The position numbers and the translations under genes were made by a program. DNA of 64,000 nt from Lingula anatina (Eukaryota > Brachiopoda > Lingulata > Lingulida > Lingulidae): NCBI RefSeq assembly GCF_001039355.2, contig NW_019776024.1, forward strand, positions 130,352-194,351, read 5' to 3'. Below, piece by piece: positions 36,420-49,673 of this stretch (the first letter of the stretch is position 1; each line of letters opens with the position of its first letter). The notes under the pieces were generated by a model that was not told where the DNA came from, ran no database searches, and was given only the letters and a program-made list of their open reading frames with translations.

Positions 36420-36523
36420 GGTCACGCCTAGCCAATCAGATTCAAACGAGCGACATTTTGATTTTTCTCATGGAGTTGGTAGTGTTTACTTTACAAGGAT
36501 AAAATCGTGGTGATTCTTTAGAG
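36420..36523 (+). promoter_or_regulatory. Candidate TTK promoter and 5' UTR exon
   Basis: A CCAAT box at 36432-36436 is followed by TTCAAA at 36441-36446, the reverse of the cell-cycle homology region motif TTTGAA. CCAAT plus CHR is the usual arrangement in promoters of G2/M genes such as TTK. A splice donor GAG|GTAATG after 36523 could end a non-coding first exon; the TTK start exon has an acceptor just before it (TTTTCAG at 38708-38714). Motif-level inference only. The pseudokinase gene runs the opposite way, so the region could serve both. Confidence 0.35.
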
Positions 36524-36780
36524 GTAATGTTATATGCATGATGGTATGGAATATATTTCAAAGACTGTTTTGCCCGTCGACAAAATTTCTCAATTAACGC
36601 GTGTCTATACTCTTATAACTAGATTGTGCCTGTGGTAAACAAACTTTTTGTCATCGACTTGCAGTAAGTTGCACTCAAGTCTTAACAAGGTTCCGACTTG
36701 CTGCTCGTGTAATTTAAGTTTTCTTGCCTAAGAACAAGTGTTAAACGCTTTTTTATATTCAGCATTATACCGTACTCATA

Positions 36781-38141
36781 CATAAAACCTCAAAAAAGTG
36801 GTCAATGTTCTGCTGTCACCTTGTTCGATTGAAAACTTTTAAATTGAAATCTTTATCCTTTCATAATGACAGCCTCTCTTTATGACACAAGAAGAAGTTT
36901 GTAAAGAACTGATATAAATCCTGTGCAGCAGATTTTAAAAAATCAAATAGTGATAGCAAAAAAAAAAAAAAAAAATTAATAAAATACTATCAAGGGAATG
37001 AGCCTCAGTCGCCTATTTTGTGTGTGTAATGCCACTCTGTTGGATTTTTCATGTCTACATTAGGCAAAGAGTATCTATAACTTCCAGTCATAATGGTTTT
37101 CTTCCTTACATTATTTTAACCAAGATAGCATGGTAGATACTAGGTGTACTGTTTGGGTTACAGTAAGTACCATCATTATTTCTATTCTATTTTGAGTTAT
37201 TGAAGAGTTCACAATTACCTGTTTTTGCTTCTTGCCTGCTTTTTTCTACCCATATAACCCTGCTGACACTTAAAACTTGGGTCATTGTATTTTATACTTT
37301 ATTTTCAGTATCAAAATGTCTAGCCTTCAGGCATTGAAGAGCCGTTTGCAGAAGGTGGAGGAAATAAAAAAAGAAAACACACAAGAAGTAACAGGTTGGT
37401 ATATCTCTCTAATTTTTGGTGAATTTTTGTAAGGTCAAACATTTTTATGACATACAGCAGTAATAAATGATAATGTTGTTTTTTTACGCACCAGATCACA
37501 GCACCTGGATAAAGAAGATAGATGATCTTGGCAATAAACCTGATGACTGGTTGCAGTACACCAGATTTGTCAAAGGACAGGTCCAGTTTACAGATGAAGA
37601 GAGGAGACACTCTTATTTGTGCAGTGTATATGAGAAGGCAATGAAGGTACATATACACCATTCAACTGCTGGCTTAATGGTCAAGCTGAAATGTCCATTG
37701 CTGTTGAAGACAGTTCTAGTTTATGTTGCCAGGGATATCTGGACAATAGCAGTAGCAACGGTTACTTTCTGTCAGTATATTAGAATGTATTCATATACAT
37801 GTTAGCTGAAGTTGATACTTCAACTTGCCTCCTTAACCCATACTTCTGCTAGAATTTAAAAAGTTGGGGAAAATGATTAATTACATTTCTTTGATTTTTC
37901 AGGCCATAGCTTTTGACAGCAATAAAAAGAATACATCATATGCTCAGCTGCTTATTGATTATGCAAATCTCAAGGCGTATGTATTCCCATGCCTTTTTTA
38001 AACCAATATTCCTGTCTTGGACACACAAATTAAATAAGATCAGTTTCATGGTGCTGATTAAGTTAAAGACATTGGTTACATTCAGTAGTTCTTTGCAAAA
38101 AGAAAGGAATCAGTAGGTTATGTCCCATTGATCATCATTAA
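36781..38141 (+). repeat. First copy of a ~1.36-kb duplicated segment with TTK exons 1-3 (likely alternate haplotype)
   Basis: Near-identical to 38193-39547, with scattered substitutions and small length differences such as a 17- versus 11-base A run. It carries the same three coding exons (37316-37394, 37495-37646, 37903-37976), with one Cys/Ser difference. The copies are separated by a lone N at 38192, and the first ends at a TTAA followed by transposon-like sequence. This looks like two alleles placed in tandem by the assembler, not a biological exon duplication. Confidence 0.85.
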
Positions 38142-38191
38142 CCCTCAAGTGACCGTGTGGGGTCATTTACGACCCCAGCCATATGATTTTA
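38142..38191 (+). mobile_element. End of a piggyBac-like or TTAA-targeting element, cut by the N
   Basis: Sequence beginning CCCTCAAGTGACC directly follows TTAA in the first haplotype copy, while the second copy has uninterrupted genomic sequence after the same TTAA (39544-39547). TTAA target plus a CCCT start is characteristic of piggyBac-superfamily ends. Only 50 bases are present, so internal content is unknown. Confidence 0.55.
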
Positions 38192-38192
38192 N

Positions 38193-39547
38193 CATAAAAC
38201 CTCAAAAAAGTGGTCAATGTTCTGCTGTCACCTTGTTCGATTGAAAACTTTTAAATTGAAATCTTTATCCTTTCATAATGACAGCCTCTCTTTATGACAC
38301 AAGAAGAAGTTTGTAAAGAACTGATATAAATCCTGTGCAGCAGATTTTAAAAAATCAAATAGTGATAGCGAAAAAAAAAAAATTAATAAAATACTATCAA
38401 GGGAATGAGCCTCAGTCGCCTATTTTGTGTGTGTAATGCCACTCTGTTGGATTTTTCATGTCTACATTAGGCAAAGAGTATCTATAACTTCCAGCCATAA
38501 TGGTTTTCTTCCTTACATTATTTTAACCAAGATAGCATGGTAGATACTAGGTGTACTGTTTGGATTACAGTAAGTACCATCATTATTTCTATTCTATTTT
38601 GAGTTATTGAAGAGTTCGCAATTACCTGTTTTTGCTTCTTGCCTGCTTTTTTCTACCCATATAACCCTGCTGACACTTAAAACTTGGGTCATTGTATTTT
38701 ATACTTTATTTTCAGTATCAAAATGTCTAGCCTTCAGGCATTGAAGAGCCGTTTGCAGAAGGTGGAGGAAATAAAAAAAGAAAACACACAAGAAGTAACA
38801 GGTTGGTATATCTCTCTAACTTTTTTTGTGAATTTTTGTACAGTCAAACATTTTTATGACATACAGCAGTAATAAATAATAATGCTGTTTTTTTACGCAC
38901 CAGATCACAGCACCTGGATAAAGAAGATAGATGATCTTGGCAATAAACCTGATGACTGGTTGCAGTACACCAGATTTGTCAAAGGACAGGTCCAGTTTAC
39001 AGATGAAGAGAGGAGACACTCTTATTTGAGCAGTGTATATGAGAAGGCAATGAAGGTACATATACACCATTCAACTGCTGGGTTAATGGTCAAGCTGAAA
39101 TGTCCATTGCTGTTGAAGACAGTTCTAGTTTATGTTGCCAGGGATATCTGGACAATAGCAGTAGCAACGGTTACTTTCTGTCAGTATATTAGAATGTATT
39201 CATATACATGTTAGTTTAAGTTGATACTTCAACTTGCCTCCTTAACCCATACTTCTGCTAGAATTTAAAAAGGGGAAAATTATTGATTACATTTCTTTGA
39301 TTTTTCAGGCCATAGCTTTTGACAGCAATAAAAAGAATACATCATATGCTCAGCTGCTTATTGATTATGCAAATCTCAAGGCGTATGTATTCCCATGCCT
39401 TTTTTTAACCAATATTCCTGTCTTGGACACACAAATTAAATAAGATCAGTTTCATGGTGCTGATTAAGTTAAAGACATTGGTTACATTCAGTAGTTCTTT
39501 GCAAAAAGAAAGGAATCAGTAGGTTATGTCCCATTGATCATCATTAA
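38193..39547 (+). repeat. Second copy of the duplicated segment with TTK exons 1-3
   Basis: Copy continuous with the rest of the TTK gene, so its exons are used in the gene model. It starts immediately after the N at the same base (CATAAAACCT) as copy one at 36781. Confidence 0.85.
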
Positions 39548-42500
39548 AATGATGTTAGAGTTGGTTGATATGGGAATATGACTAGTGTATAGTTGCATAA
39601 CATTTCAGTGAATATGACACAGATGAAGCAGAGGCCATGTTTAACCATGCTAGGTACAACTTAAAAGGCATCTCTATAGTGCACATAGCAGCTGCACAGT
39701 TTCATCTCAATCAAGGTATGTATATATTGCCCTTCTTTAAAACTTTAAAACTGTATTGTCACTGATATTGTTAAATCTTATCTTCTGAACCTAGATATTT
39801 CAATGATCAATTTGAATTATGAATTGGAGCAGTAATCGGGGGGAAAGCATCTATTTTTGGACAGACGTAGCACAAAGAATATTGTATTTCACTGTAAGAG
39901 TCAGGTCCTGATCTTGACATGCTTGCATTGTTTCTTGTATGTAGGCAATCCCCAGAAGTGCAAAAAGATCATCGAAAAGGCTAAAGACGTTGGTGCCCAG
40001 CCCACAGAGCTCCTGAACATAGCTTTCAAGAACTTCACCTATGATAAACGTGTCTTGTTGTCAGAGCAGGACATAGAGGAAGCATTAGGTGTGTGTTTTA
40101 ATGAATTACTTAAAGTGCCCAATTACCAAGTCACTTAAAACGTGTGTGTAAATTCTTATATCCAGACACTTAAAATTAGACACTCCAAGTGTAATAATGT
40201 TAGCAAATCTTTACTAGTATCAAGCTGGCATTAATTGGATCTTTATGATAAAAGGAAACGATGAAGAAATTTACATTTTAAATGAAAATAATGATTTGCA
40301 CCTTCCCCCTCCCAAGTAAAAAACACTTTTAAAAATGCCCATTCTTTTTACACAATTGATACAGTATACATTTTTTTCATGGTCAGGTTATGTTCTTGTG
40401 TCAGATAAACTGAGAGGTAACTGTTCAGATTTTTCACCTGAGCAGATTTTTGTCTTTGCACGCTTACCTGCTTGGCAAGGGCACATACTAAATGGATGAT
40501 TTTTTTTTTTGTTTTTTGTTTTTTTTTTTTGTTTTTTTAAGGGAAGTAGGATGGGGATACACACTGTCAAGATGTACTTTGGCATTGTGTTTTAGATTTA
40601 GTCAGGGAACAAGCTTTTTATATTTTACCTGTAGTTTGGAATAGATTACCATTTCTTAACAATCTGGCTGGCTACATCAATGTATATTTGCAAAAAGACA
40701 TTTTAGTCAAGTAGCATGTACATTGCATGTAACCAGGCAGACGGTAATAATATTCACCTACTTGCTTGTCTACCATTTATACTATATAATGCTTTACCCT
40801 TGATATATTTAATAATCTATTTAACATTATTATGCCTAATGGAAAAGAACAGGCTGTTTTCCTGTGCTTTATTACATAGTCCAGTCAAAATGCTGCATTG
40901 TTGTTCATGAGAGTATGTTAGATTTTATACACAAAGAATTTATCTGAAGGATCTAAAAGGTATATGATTGTGGAATAATGAAATTTCATGCAACAAGTGA
41001 TAAGATAAGAATACCAACATGGTTATACAATGAAACTTTTAAGTAGATGTTACAGTTGTGTAATGTGCATGTTAGGACTTGTGTACTAGCATGTGATTAT
41101 TACTATAATTTATCAAGTACCATTGCCATAATTATGCTCCATAATTTTTTATTGATAACCAACAAGATCTACTGAATTCTTTTCAGATCCTAAGTCGAGG
41201 CAGGACAAGGAGAATCAGAAACCTGTAGAATTGCTCCCTGCCAGGAAGTCTTGGCTGAGCAGTTCAGATGTTCAGAAGCCTAAAGGACACCAGTTACCTG
41301 CAAGGCATGCTAGTGGTGGTGGACAGACCCCAGTCACCAGTGCTTCAACCGAGTCTCAAAGTCAGCAGCAAAGAGATGTGGTTGCTTCTGGTTCTGCATC
41401 AAGGCAGCAGAGGCCCTCCAGCATGGGTCAAGTATCCAGTGGTACTGTAGCTGACCCTGCGACACCAGAAGAACGGGAAAGAATTACCACTAAACCCCCT
41501 TCAGGAAATAACAGGTGCTTTTCAGTGTTTAGGCAGTCTTTTCTGGTGGTTGTGTTTCAAGTGAAAAAAGTAATTGTGGATAGTGTGTTTGTATGTAAAG
41601 CTGCAGCTCTAAGCACCTGATTGAAGTGAATTTGTTTTCCTACAGTAAATATAGCTAGTTCACATTTTTGTAATGCAGCAACATTTTCTAATCGGAAAGA
41701 CTCGTGATGTTTTGGCTTTTGTATTATCACAAAAGCCTATAGGAAACTAGGAAGTGTAAATTTTGAGGAAGCCATGTGCAACACCCTAAATGGTGCTTTA
41801 TATATTCCAGGAAACTTGGTGGTCAGCCCTCTAGCTCCACACCAGATGCCCCTCATCCACCAGGAGAACTGTCCATGGCAGACTGTATGCTAACACTGAA
41901 CCCTCTTGTAATGGTGGATAACACAGTCAGCTTCAGAAAACCTGGATCTATAAGGTAATAACTTGATCTGTCTATGCATACCATAAACACATAGTCTAAT
42001 GACCTAAATATCTTCTGGTGTTTTAGCTATAAAAAAGCATCATAAAAGATTAGGATTTTGAGCTGATATTTCAGACATATTTTCTGACTGTTTGATTGAT
42101 TGATTGATATGTTCCTTGTGTTCACAGGACTAGAAACTGCAGCAGCAACAGCTCTGAGGACTCTGACACTATCCCAATGATTTTTGAGACCTCTAAAACT
42201 ACAACCAGGCCCCAACACAATAGCACAGCCAATGCAGCACCCCACAGTGTGACCAAGCCTTCATTGCGCTCTAGCACATCTGTCACATCTGCCACACTCA
42301 GTGCTATCAAGCCTTCACTCAGGGCTTATAACAGTACTCCAGATTGCAAGTCTGCTGGACCAACCAGTTTTGGGTCTTCAGTTAGGAGAAGGTAATACGA
42401 TAGAATATACACTAAAGACACTACCATTTCTTGTAAATGTATAATTTTGTGAAAGTTGTTGTTTAACCTATCATAATGTTGCAACAAGTTCATTGTTATT

Positions 42501-45260
42501 GTCCGAGACACATTGCTGCAACTTACATTAGGCACTAGGATTAATGTTTTTAAGAGGAGCATTAGTTTTTCATTTATATTTTTGATGTGTGTTATCGAAC
42601 AGATAAATTTAAGAGGACAGTTTTATCAAGTACATTTTCTAGCAGGGCTAAAAGTATAAGAAGCTGCAACAGAAAGATTAATTCATGGTCAGTTCAAATG
42701 CAAGTTACTACTGATAAATGTCCCATCATTGCATGAAGGTTATCTTTTGTATATGTGTAATGTGCTACTAATACTGTGACCAATATTTGCAGGCCAGAGT
42801 TTGGGCTGCCAATGCGAGTTAAGAGAACATCTTTGCCACAGTTGAAGGAAGCAAGGAAGGGATTGGACGAGGATGACGAAGAAGAAGAAGAGGATAATGG
42901 AGATATTGACAGCAGCCTTACTGGAATCAAACCTCTTAATTTACAGCACATGAATGGTTGGTTACTTAATTTGATTATTTTCCTTATTGTGGGTAATTGC
43001 TTCTGTTGTGGAAGAAGTGTTAAAAGATTTTAGGAAGTAAGATAGATGAGAAGGAACTGTTTACCATAGCAGTTTGGCAGATGTGGCAGTTTTAATTCAA
43101 GTCGGGGGTATCTCCAGCACTTACACTATTGATATGCTAAATGTTCCCTAATGGCTTTCCTCCATTTAATGCAAATTAGTCCTATGTTGGTGTTTCATTG
43201 ATAAACTTGTGACATGTCTTGTGGCAGGTTTGCTTGGCTCACAGTCTGCTTTGACAATTTGTTGGTCTGTTATTTTTCCCCTATTGCAATAAAATTACAT
43301 TATTTTAAAGATGAACTTCTCTGTTTTTATCCCACAGGTTCTATGAGTAAAGGGCAGGACACTGCTGACAGTGGCGTGTTTGAACAGTGCTCTACAGAAC
43401 CCATGGAAGTCAATCACATGGAACATAATAGCACAGAGCCCATGGAAATAGACAGCCCTGTGGCTAAGAAACCACTTAGGAGTTCTGTGGAAATGCAGAA
43501 AAATAATACATTATCTTGTGCTAGCAAAACTGGGCCCAAGAAAAATGACTCCCAAGCTAATAGGTTACCCCAGAACTCTAATCCACATGGCTATCTAGAG
43601 CCCAGGTCAGCTAGAAAAGCTCAACCACAATCTTGCATTCAGGACCAACTGCCAATACAGACAGTTCCTGCATCCTTTCCTGTGGTGCAAACACCCTCTC
43701 AGCATGGTGTTGGGTAAGTTTGGGCACGTTCTAATCTACCCAAATTGAGCCTAAAGTTGACACTTTATAAAGCAAGGTTGCCACTAGGTTTTGCACTTTG
43801 GGTTCAGTTTAGGAAGGAATGAAAGGCTGAAAGAATTTAAGGTTGTTACTCTTTTATCTTGTTAGAAAAATTGTTCATTTTCTTGAAAGTTGGTAAGGTA
43901 ACCCTAAGGTTGCTCTAATGGCAAACCTAGTGATAGATATTTTTCTCTCACTGTTTTATAGAAACTTGAAATCAAAATACATGATAATCTGAAATGTGTT
44001 GCTCTTTGGTGCTGCTATATGTTTTGAAATACATTTGAAATATTGATATCAGCTTCTCTGTAAGAATGATGCACTATTTCACTTTGAAGAGAAGACCCGT
44101 CATTTTAAATTTTGATCGTCTTTTAGATATGTTATGTCCACACCATCTGCCTATAGTCATCAGTTCCTTCCACAACAGCAACAACTGTACAGTAACCCAT
44201 CGTCTTACCCTCACCAGCCTGGTGCTGGCCTGGCTGCCTGTACCCCTGTGGTGGTAAGTGTTTCATGTGCTATGTTTCTCTTGATAACAAGATATAAGAT
44301 TATTAATAAGATTGTTCATGATCTCAAAGAAAAAATAAGGTGTAAAACAGCTACATTTTGCTCTTGTCACAAGATATTCATCAGGCTGAATACCCACAGG
44401 TCTTGTCAGCTCGTGTGCTGCCAGTGCAAATTGTTCATCATCTATTAGGTCTTTTTTGCTTGTAAACTGCTCAGTATTTTTTAATGCTTTTTATGCTTAC
44501 AGAAACCCTCAGATATCTTGACAGTGAATGGCCAAGTTTATTCCATACTGAAAGTGGTTGGGAGAGGGGGATCAAGCAAGGTAAAGTTTACTGTATATAA
44601 TATTGGAAATCATTGGTAAAGGGAGTCCAGTAAGGTACAAAAGCAGGAAGTGTCCTTGAGGCATTTGAAATAATAATGTCTTTTTACATATTCCAAAAAC
44701 AAATGCACATTGTAATCCAGTAAATAAATGCACAGATGGGAATTTTTTATATGTGGTGAAAAATTGTTAATGGTAAAAAAAAAGACATACTATTCTTGAA
44801 TAGGGATGTTTATTAAAGTATTTGTTTCTTATTATAACAGTTTGTTATTACTTTAGGTGTATAAGGTTATCAACAACAACAAGGACATCTTGGCAGTGAA
44901 GTCTGTGAACTTGGAGGGTGCTGATGACATGACACTGGAAGGCTACAAGAATGAGATTACATTACTGAAAAGGCTGCAATACAGTGATAAAGTTATCAAG
45001 ATGTTTGATTTGTAAGTTAGTTGATTTTCTCATTGTTGATTCAGTTGCAAAAGGGGGTACCAGGGAGATAAAAGCACTAAAGTGTAATTTAGAAATGGAG
45101 GTTTGATGGCAGGTATGAAATAATAATTGGTTAGGTCAGTTTTGTGATGATTTATTTGCAACTTTACAGCATTTATTGATAGAATACTTTTTTGTCAAAA
45201 AGTGTGGCTATTATTATTATTATTTTTTATTTTTTTATTTATTTATTTATTATTTTTTTT

Positions 45261-45296
<36 letters not shown>

Positions 45297-47742
45297 TGTA
45301 ATTCTTTAGTCAGGTCATGTTTAATAAATAAAACATTTAGGTAGATAGCATTTTTCTTTCTGTGTTTATATACCTTTACAATAGTGGAAGTCCAATATCA
45401 CTTCTTGTCTTACTTTGTAGTGAGTACAACAAGGCGGAGAACCTGCTGTATGTGGTCATGGAGTGTGGAGACACAGACCTGGCCACCCTGCTGAGGACCC
45501 GCAGTAAACAAGGGGGCATCACCACTGCACTCAGGAAGTTCTACTGGGAGGAGATGCTGCAGGCAGTCAAAGTACTGCACCAAGAAGGTAGGTCTTGTGA
45601 TATAAAGAGATCAGCTTAGTTATTAGTTATATTATATGTATTATATTTCAGTAAATAATAGTTGGTATTGACATTTCAAGACTGCTTGCTCTATCGAGCC
45701 AACTCAGGTTGAAGCGGTGTTCATTTTCTTTTGTATTCATTCTCATAGACTGTCTTGAGGTGCTATTGTATTTCTTTGATACTATTTTCCACAGTCTTAT
45801 TAGCTGAATAAATATAATTCCATTTTTATTATCTTTTCAGACATCATTCACTCTGACCTAAAGCCAGCTAATTTTCTGCTGGTAGAGGGCAACTTGAAGC
45901 TTATTGACTTTGGTATTGCCAATGCCATCCAACAGGATAAGACCAGTGTTATTCGGGAGTCACAAATAGGGACACTGAACTTTATGAGTCCAGAGGCCAT
46001 CTTAGACACCTGTGGTGGAAAACAAGTAGATGAAAATGGCAAAATTAAGCAGAGGATTAAAGTAAGTGGATATTTGTTATGTGAACCACCAGGTATATCA
46101 GATTTTTAAAGTTATGGTATGTGAAAGGATTACAGTTAGAAAAGTTTGAAAGAGGATAGAAACATGAGTAGCCGTTCATATATTCATTAACCAGAAGATC
46201 AGTGTACATGTGCACAACAAAGTTTTATCAAACTGTTGTCAAAGGGATTATTACAGAATCTTAGAAAAAATAACTAAGCCATCCAATTTTATGTTGTGGA
46301 CTACATGTAGTTTATAATTTTGTAGTATATACTTTGGCACAATAAATGTTTTTTAAGATTGGGTTTAAAGAATTGCCTGCAATTTCTTCATTATTTTACA
46401 AAACTGACTGTTGGTTCCAGATCGGAGTAAAAAGTGATGTGTGGTCACTAGGCTGCATACTGTACAACATGACATACAGCCGCACTCCATTCCAACATGT
46501 CACCAACCAGTTTGCCAAACTTCAGGCCATAGTTAATCCCAAAGTGGAGATCCAGTTCCCTGAAGTAGAAGATGCACTTCTGATGGATGTTTTAAAGGTT
46601 TTTGTCTTTGTGTATATTCTTGTATATTTTTTCCTCCATTTTATTTATTGACAGATGGAAATCTGCCGTTGGTGTGAAGCCATATTTTTTTACTCATCAA
46701 AATTCGTATGTAATATTGCATAACAGCAACATTTGAACCTACTTTTCTTCCATGTTATCTTGCGTATTATGTAATTTACAACAGTCTTACCAGTTCAAGA
46801 ATAAAATCCTACCAGCATTACCTAACAAATTAATTATTTCAACAGCTCCCACATAAATTACTCTTTTGTTTTAAATTGTATGCTTTACATCTCTTACATT
46901 CCAGAAATGTCTTATCCGTGACCCCAAAGATCGTCCTTCAATTGAGGATCTGCTGGCTCATCCTTATCTTAGAAAAGTTGAAGAAAATACTGTGCCAAGT
47001 TCATGTAGGTTTTTTATATACAATTATCCACAGTACACAGCACATTAATTTTTTTAATGATGGATAAAAATTATGATATTGTGTGTAACATGTCAAACTA
47101 TTTAATAAACTTATATTATGGTATTACACATTTCAAGTATGTCAACTTTCTTAACACATTCCAAATATTTCCATTTTTCAGGTTCACATACTGAGGAAAG
47201 TCTACAGAGAGTAATACTTCAGCTATCTCAGGCCAATGTCAACTCTCCTAGGAGTCTTAGTGCAATATCAAAGGTATAACTCTTATAGTGGTCAACACGG
47301 CCTGGTAATAAAAATTGTGAATTTTTTTTTTGATGAATTTTAGCACTTAATTGAAATGCTGTAGAGCTTTTATTGAAAAAAGAAATTCCTGATCTATATT
47401 AACAATTTATGCAAAAGCACTTTTTTGTTATGTTGGTTCTGAATTTATTTGATTGGTTTTAAATTAATTTATATTCTAACTCCAGGGTCTACTGGCACAA
47501 CTGCAGTCAGGGAAGGAACTGGATGTGAGCAGTTTGGTAAAGAAAAAAGTGAGTATAGTTTGTGAACACTTTCATCAGTAATGCTAATGTATACATCCCT
47601 GATTATTCCAAGTTGTAACACCAAATTGCAGATAATAGGATTTGCCATTTCTCCGTGTTTTTTTTTTCATAGTATGCACATATTTCTCTTCTAGGCTCCC
47701 CCACCAGTATGTCCCCCAGAGCTTCACCCAGGTAGCAGGTGA
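38723..47742 (+). CDS. TTK: Dual-specificity spindle-checkpoint kinase TTK/Mps1
   Basis: Twenty coding exons, all phases consistent: 38723-38801, 38904-39055, 39309-39382, 39609-39715, 39945-40088, 41187-41514, 41811-41954, 42128-42391, 42793-42956, 43338-43713, 44127-44253, 44503-44580, 44857-45011, 45421-45587, 45841-46061, 46421-46597, 46905-47004, 47182-47273, 47486-47548, 47695-47742 (1019 aa). Residues ~28-190 form the Mps1 TPR-like kinetochore-targeting region ([34 protein letters not shown]). A Ser/Thr-rich linker follows. The kinase domain (~664-943) has [25 protein letters not shown] (HSD in place of HRD is TTK-typical; Asp792), LIDFG (Asp809) and activation segment [19 protein letters not shown]. 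Mps1 phosphorylates kinetochore KNL1 MELT repeats in the spindle checkpoint. The protein is longer than human TTK because of the linker. Confidence 0.95.
45230..45298. repeat. T-rich tract and (GT)n microsatellite
   Basis: Simple repeat within a TTK intron (45012-45420). Confidence 0.9.
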
Positions 47743-49336
47743 CCAGACCTGTGGACATGCTGAGACAGTTAATGACCCTACCACTACTTGTATGTACAGA
47801 AACAGTATCAAGTTTCTCCTGTCTCCAGATCCAGACCCTTGTATGCACAGGGAATAGTGACCAAAGGACAAGACTGTCTGACAGAAACATGGAAGAATTG
47901 ATGCTTATGAAACTGCTTATGAAAAGGATTCAGTGCAAATAATTGAAATATTAGGTACATTATCGTCACCTGGAAAGATAATGTAACCAAACACTGATTG
48001 GAACATTCCTGTGAAAATGTGAAGGTACCAATCGGGTTCATTCCTGTCACTTTGTATGCAGGAGTGACTGAAGTGGCCATGTCACAATAATCTTGTTTCA
48101 GCAATGAAGAGTTAGCAAATCTTTTCCCTTTTCCCTTTTCTGCAATTTTTTTGGCCTTGGCATTTCCCAGTAATGTTTATTGACAGAAGTGTTAGTGTAT
48201 GCCCATATATTTTTAGAGAAAAGTAACATTAGGCATGTTATGGTTCTTATACTTTAAAGTAGTGCACTTTTTGGCTTGATGATCCATTGTTTAAAACTTA
48301 ATATATTGTCAATTAGTTTGTAAATTTAAAAAAAATAACACTACATCTAAATATTCAAAATTGGCTGTTAAGCATAAGTTTGCATTTGTTCAACGGCTTA
48401 TAAAACCCCCTTTACACTGGACGGCATCCTTTCTGTGTCCTTTGTGCAACCATGAAACTGGCATTGCTGTGGTCGTAGAAAGGAGGCACAAGCATCACAT
48501 CATGCAGAGTGAATGCTCAATGATCACCCAGTTGTTGGCACGTAAAGTTTTTTTTTTCACCCTCTCAAACAGGGCCGTACTTCAGGATGCAGAAAGGACG
48601 CCGTGTATTGTATAGGGGGCTTAAGTGCCGTTTATTTAGTATTTGGCCAGAACATGTGAATAATATTTACGGTAATAATAAGTACTTAGCTGGTACAGGG
48701 TGGAGCTGACATCTATATATTATCAGTTTATTCTCTTTCTCTTCTCCCATAGAACTTTTAACACACTAAAGTATATACATTTTAACAATATTAGAATATT
48801 TCATCAAAAAAATAAATAAATAAAAAATGCTAGTTGTTGATAGGAAGAATTTTTTTCTATATTTCCTAGATTTCCAAGTGTAAGCTTCACCTGCCCTCCC
48901 ATTAGAAAATGTTTTCTGGAACAGCTTAATTTCGAATAATCTCACTCTCATTTTTTTCATGAACTTGGGTTTTATAAGTAGGAAAAGGAAACTTATTTGG
49001 TGTAAACGTGTATAGTTTAATCATTTATCCTTGTATATAGTGATGAAAATTTAATATCTCCATTAAGAATGTCATTTGGTTAAGCATTTGTTGCAGCAGC
49101 GACTGCAGAAATTCTTGTCTGACTACAGATTAAGATATAAGCATATGTATTAATCTTGTAAATATATCATTATATTTAATTCTGTTGTTGTTGTTTTTGA
49201 TTATCCCTCAAGGCGGGTATCAGCAGTTATGTAATATTAAGATGTATGGGGATAAGTTTGAAACTGTTTCCATGAGCAATTTATCCCAAAAACATGAAAC
49301 TAATTTTACTAGAGGTTCAGTACGAAGTACCCATGA
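47743..49336 (+). other. TTK 3' UTR and intergenic sequence
   Basis: After the TTK stop, 47809-47838 matches 28 of 30 bases of 50179-50208, inside exon 1 of the next gene, and reads KFLLSPDPDP in one frame. It may be a stray duplicated exon piece. No clear canonical poly(A) signal close to the stop; AATAAA copies occur only in a repeat near 48806. No other gene seen. Confidence 0.5.
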
Positions 49337-49673
49337 TTAAAGGGATAATAACTTCGTTTCGGCCAAAAAATGAATTTTCCTGGAGTAAACAACAATTTTC
49401 CCACACTAACCAATGGTTAATGAATCCATTTTTACATTCAAAATTAGTCCTTGGTTTTTTTTCTAAAAAGTTTGTTTTTTTGTTAAAATCTCTTAAGAGA
49501 TTATAACAGAGTATAGTCATCAATGGAGGTCACGTGGTCTAAAGGCAAGCTCAGATATCAGAATAATAGCTATAACTGCCGTTTTTGTGGTAAAACAATA
49601 TATTATATTTCTATCAGTTATTCACGTTTTTATTGTAAAATATAGATCTCATACGAAGTTATTTTCCCTTTAA
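49337..49673 (-). mobile_element. MITE (TTAA-ended), copy 2
   Basis: A 337-bp element in reverse orientation to the one at 10061: TTAAAGGGATAATAACTTCG at one end, CCCTTTAA at the other, and a central palindrome AATCTCTTAAGAGATT. The two frames inside it (49294-49523) are not genes. Confidence 0.75.

Noticed and set aside
37320-39070. Two matching minus-strand frames opposite the TTK start exons
   Set aside because: They are antisense shadows repeated because the haplotype segment is duplicated.
36781-39547. True tandem exon duplication in TTK
   Set aside because: Lone N at the junction, abrupt identical start, near-identity in introns as well as exons, and a redundant start codon all fit a haplotype artefact better.
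49294-49523. Short frames on both strands
   Set aside because: They lie within the TTAA-ended MITE.
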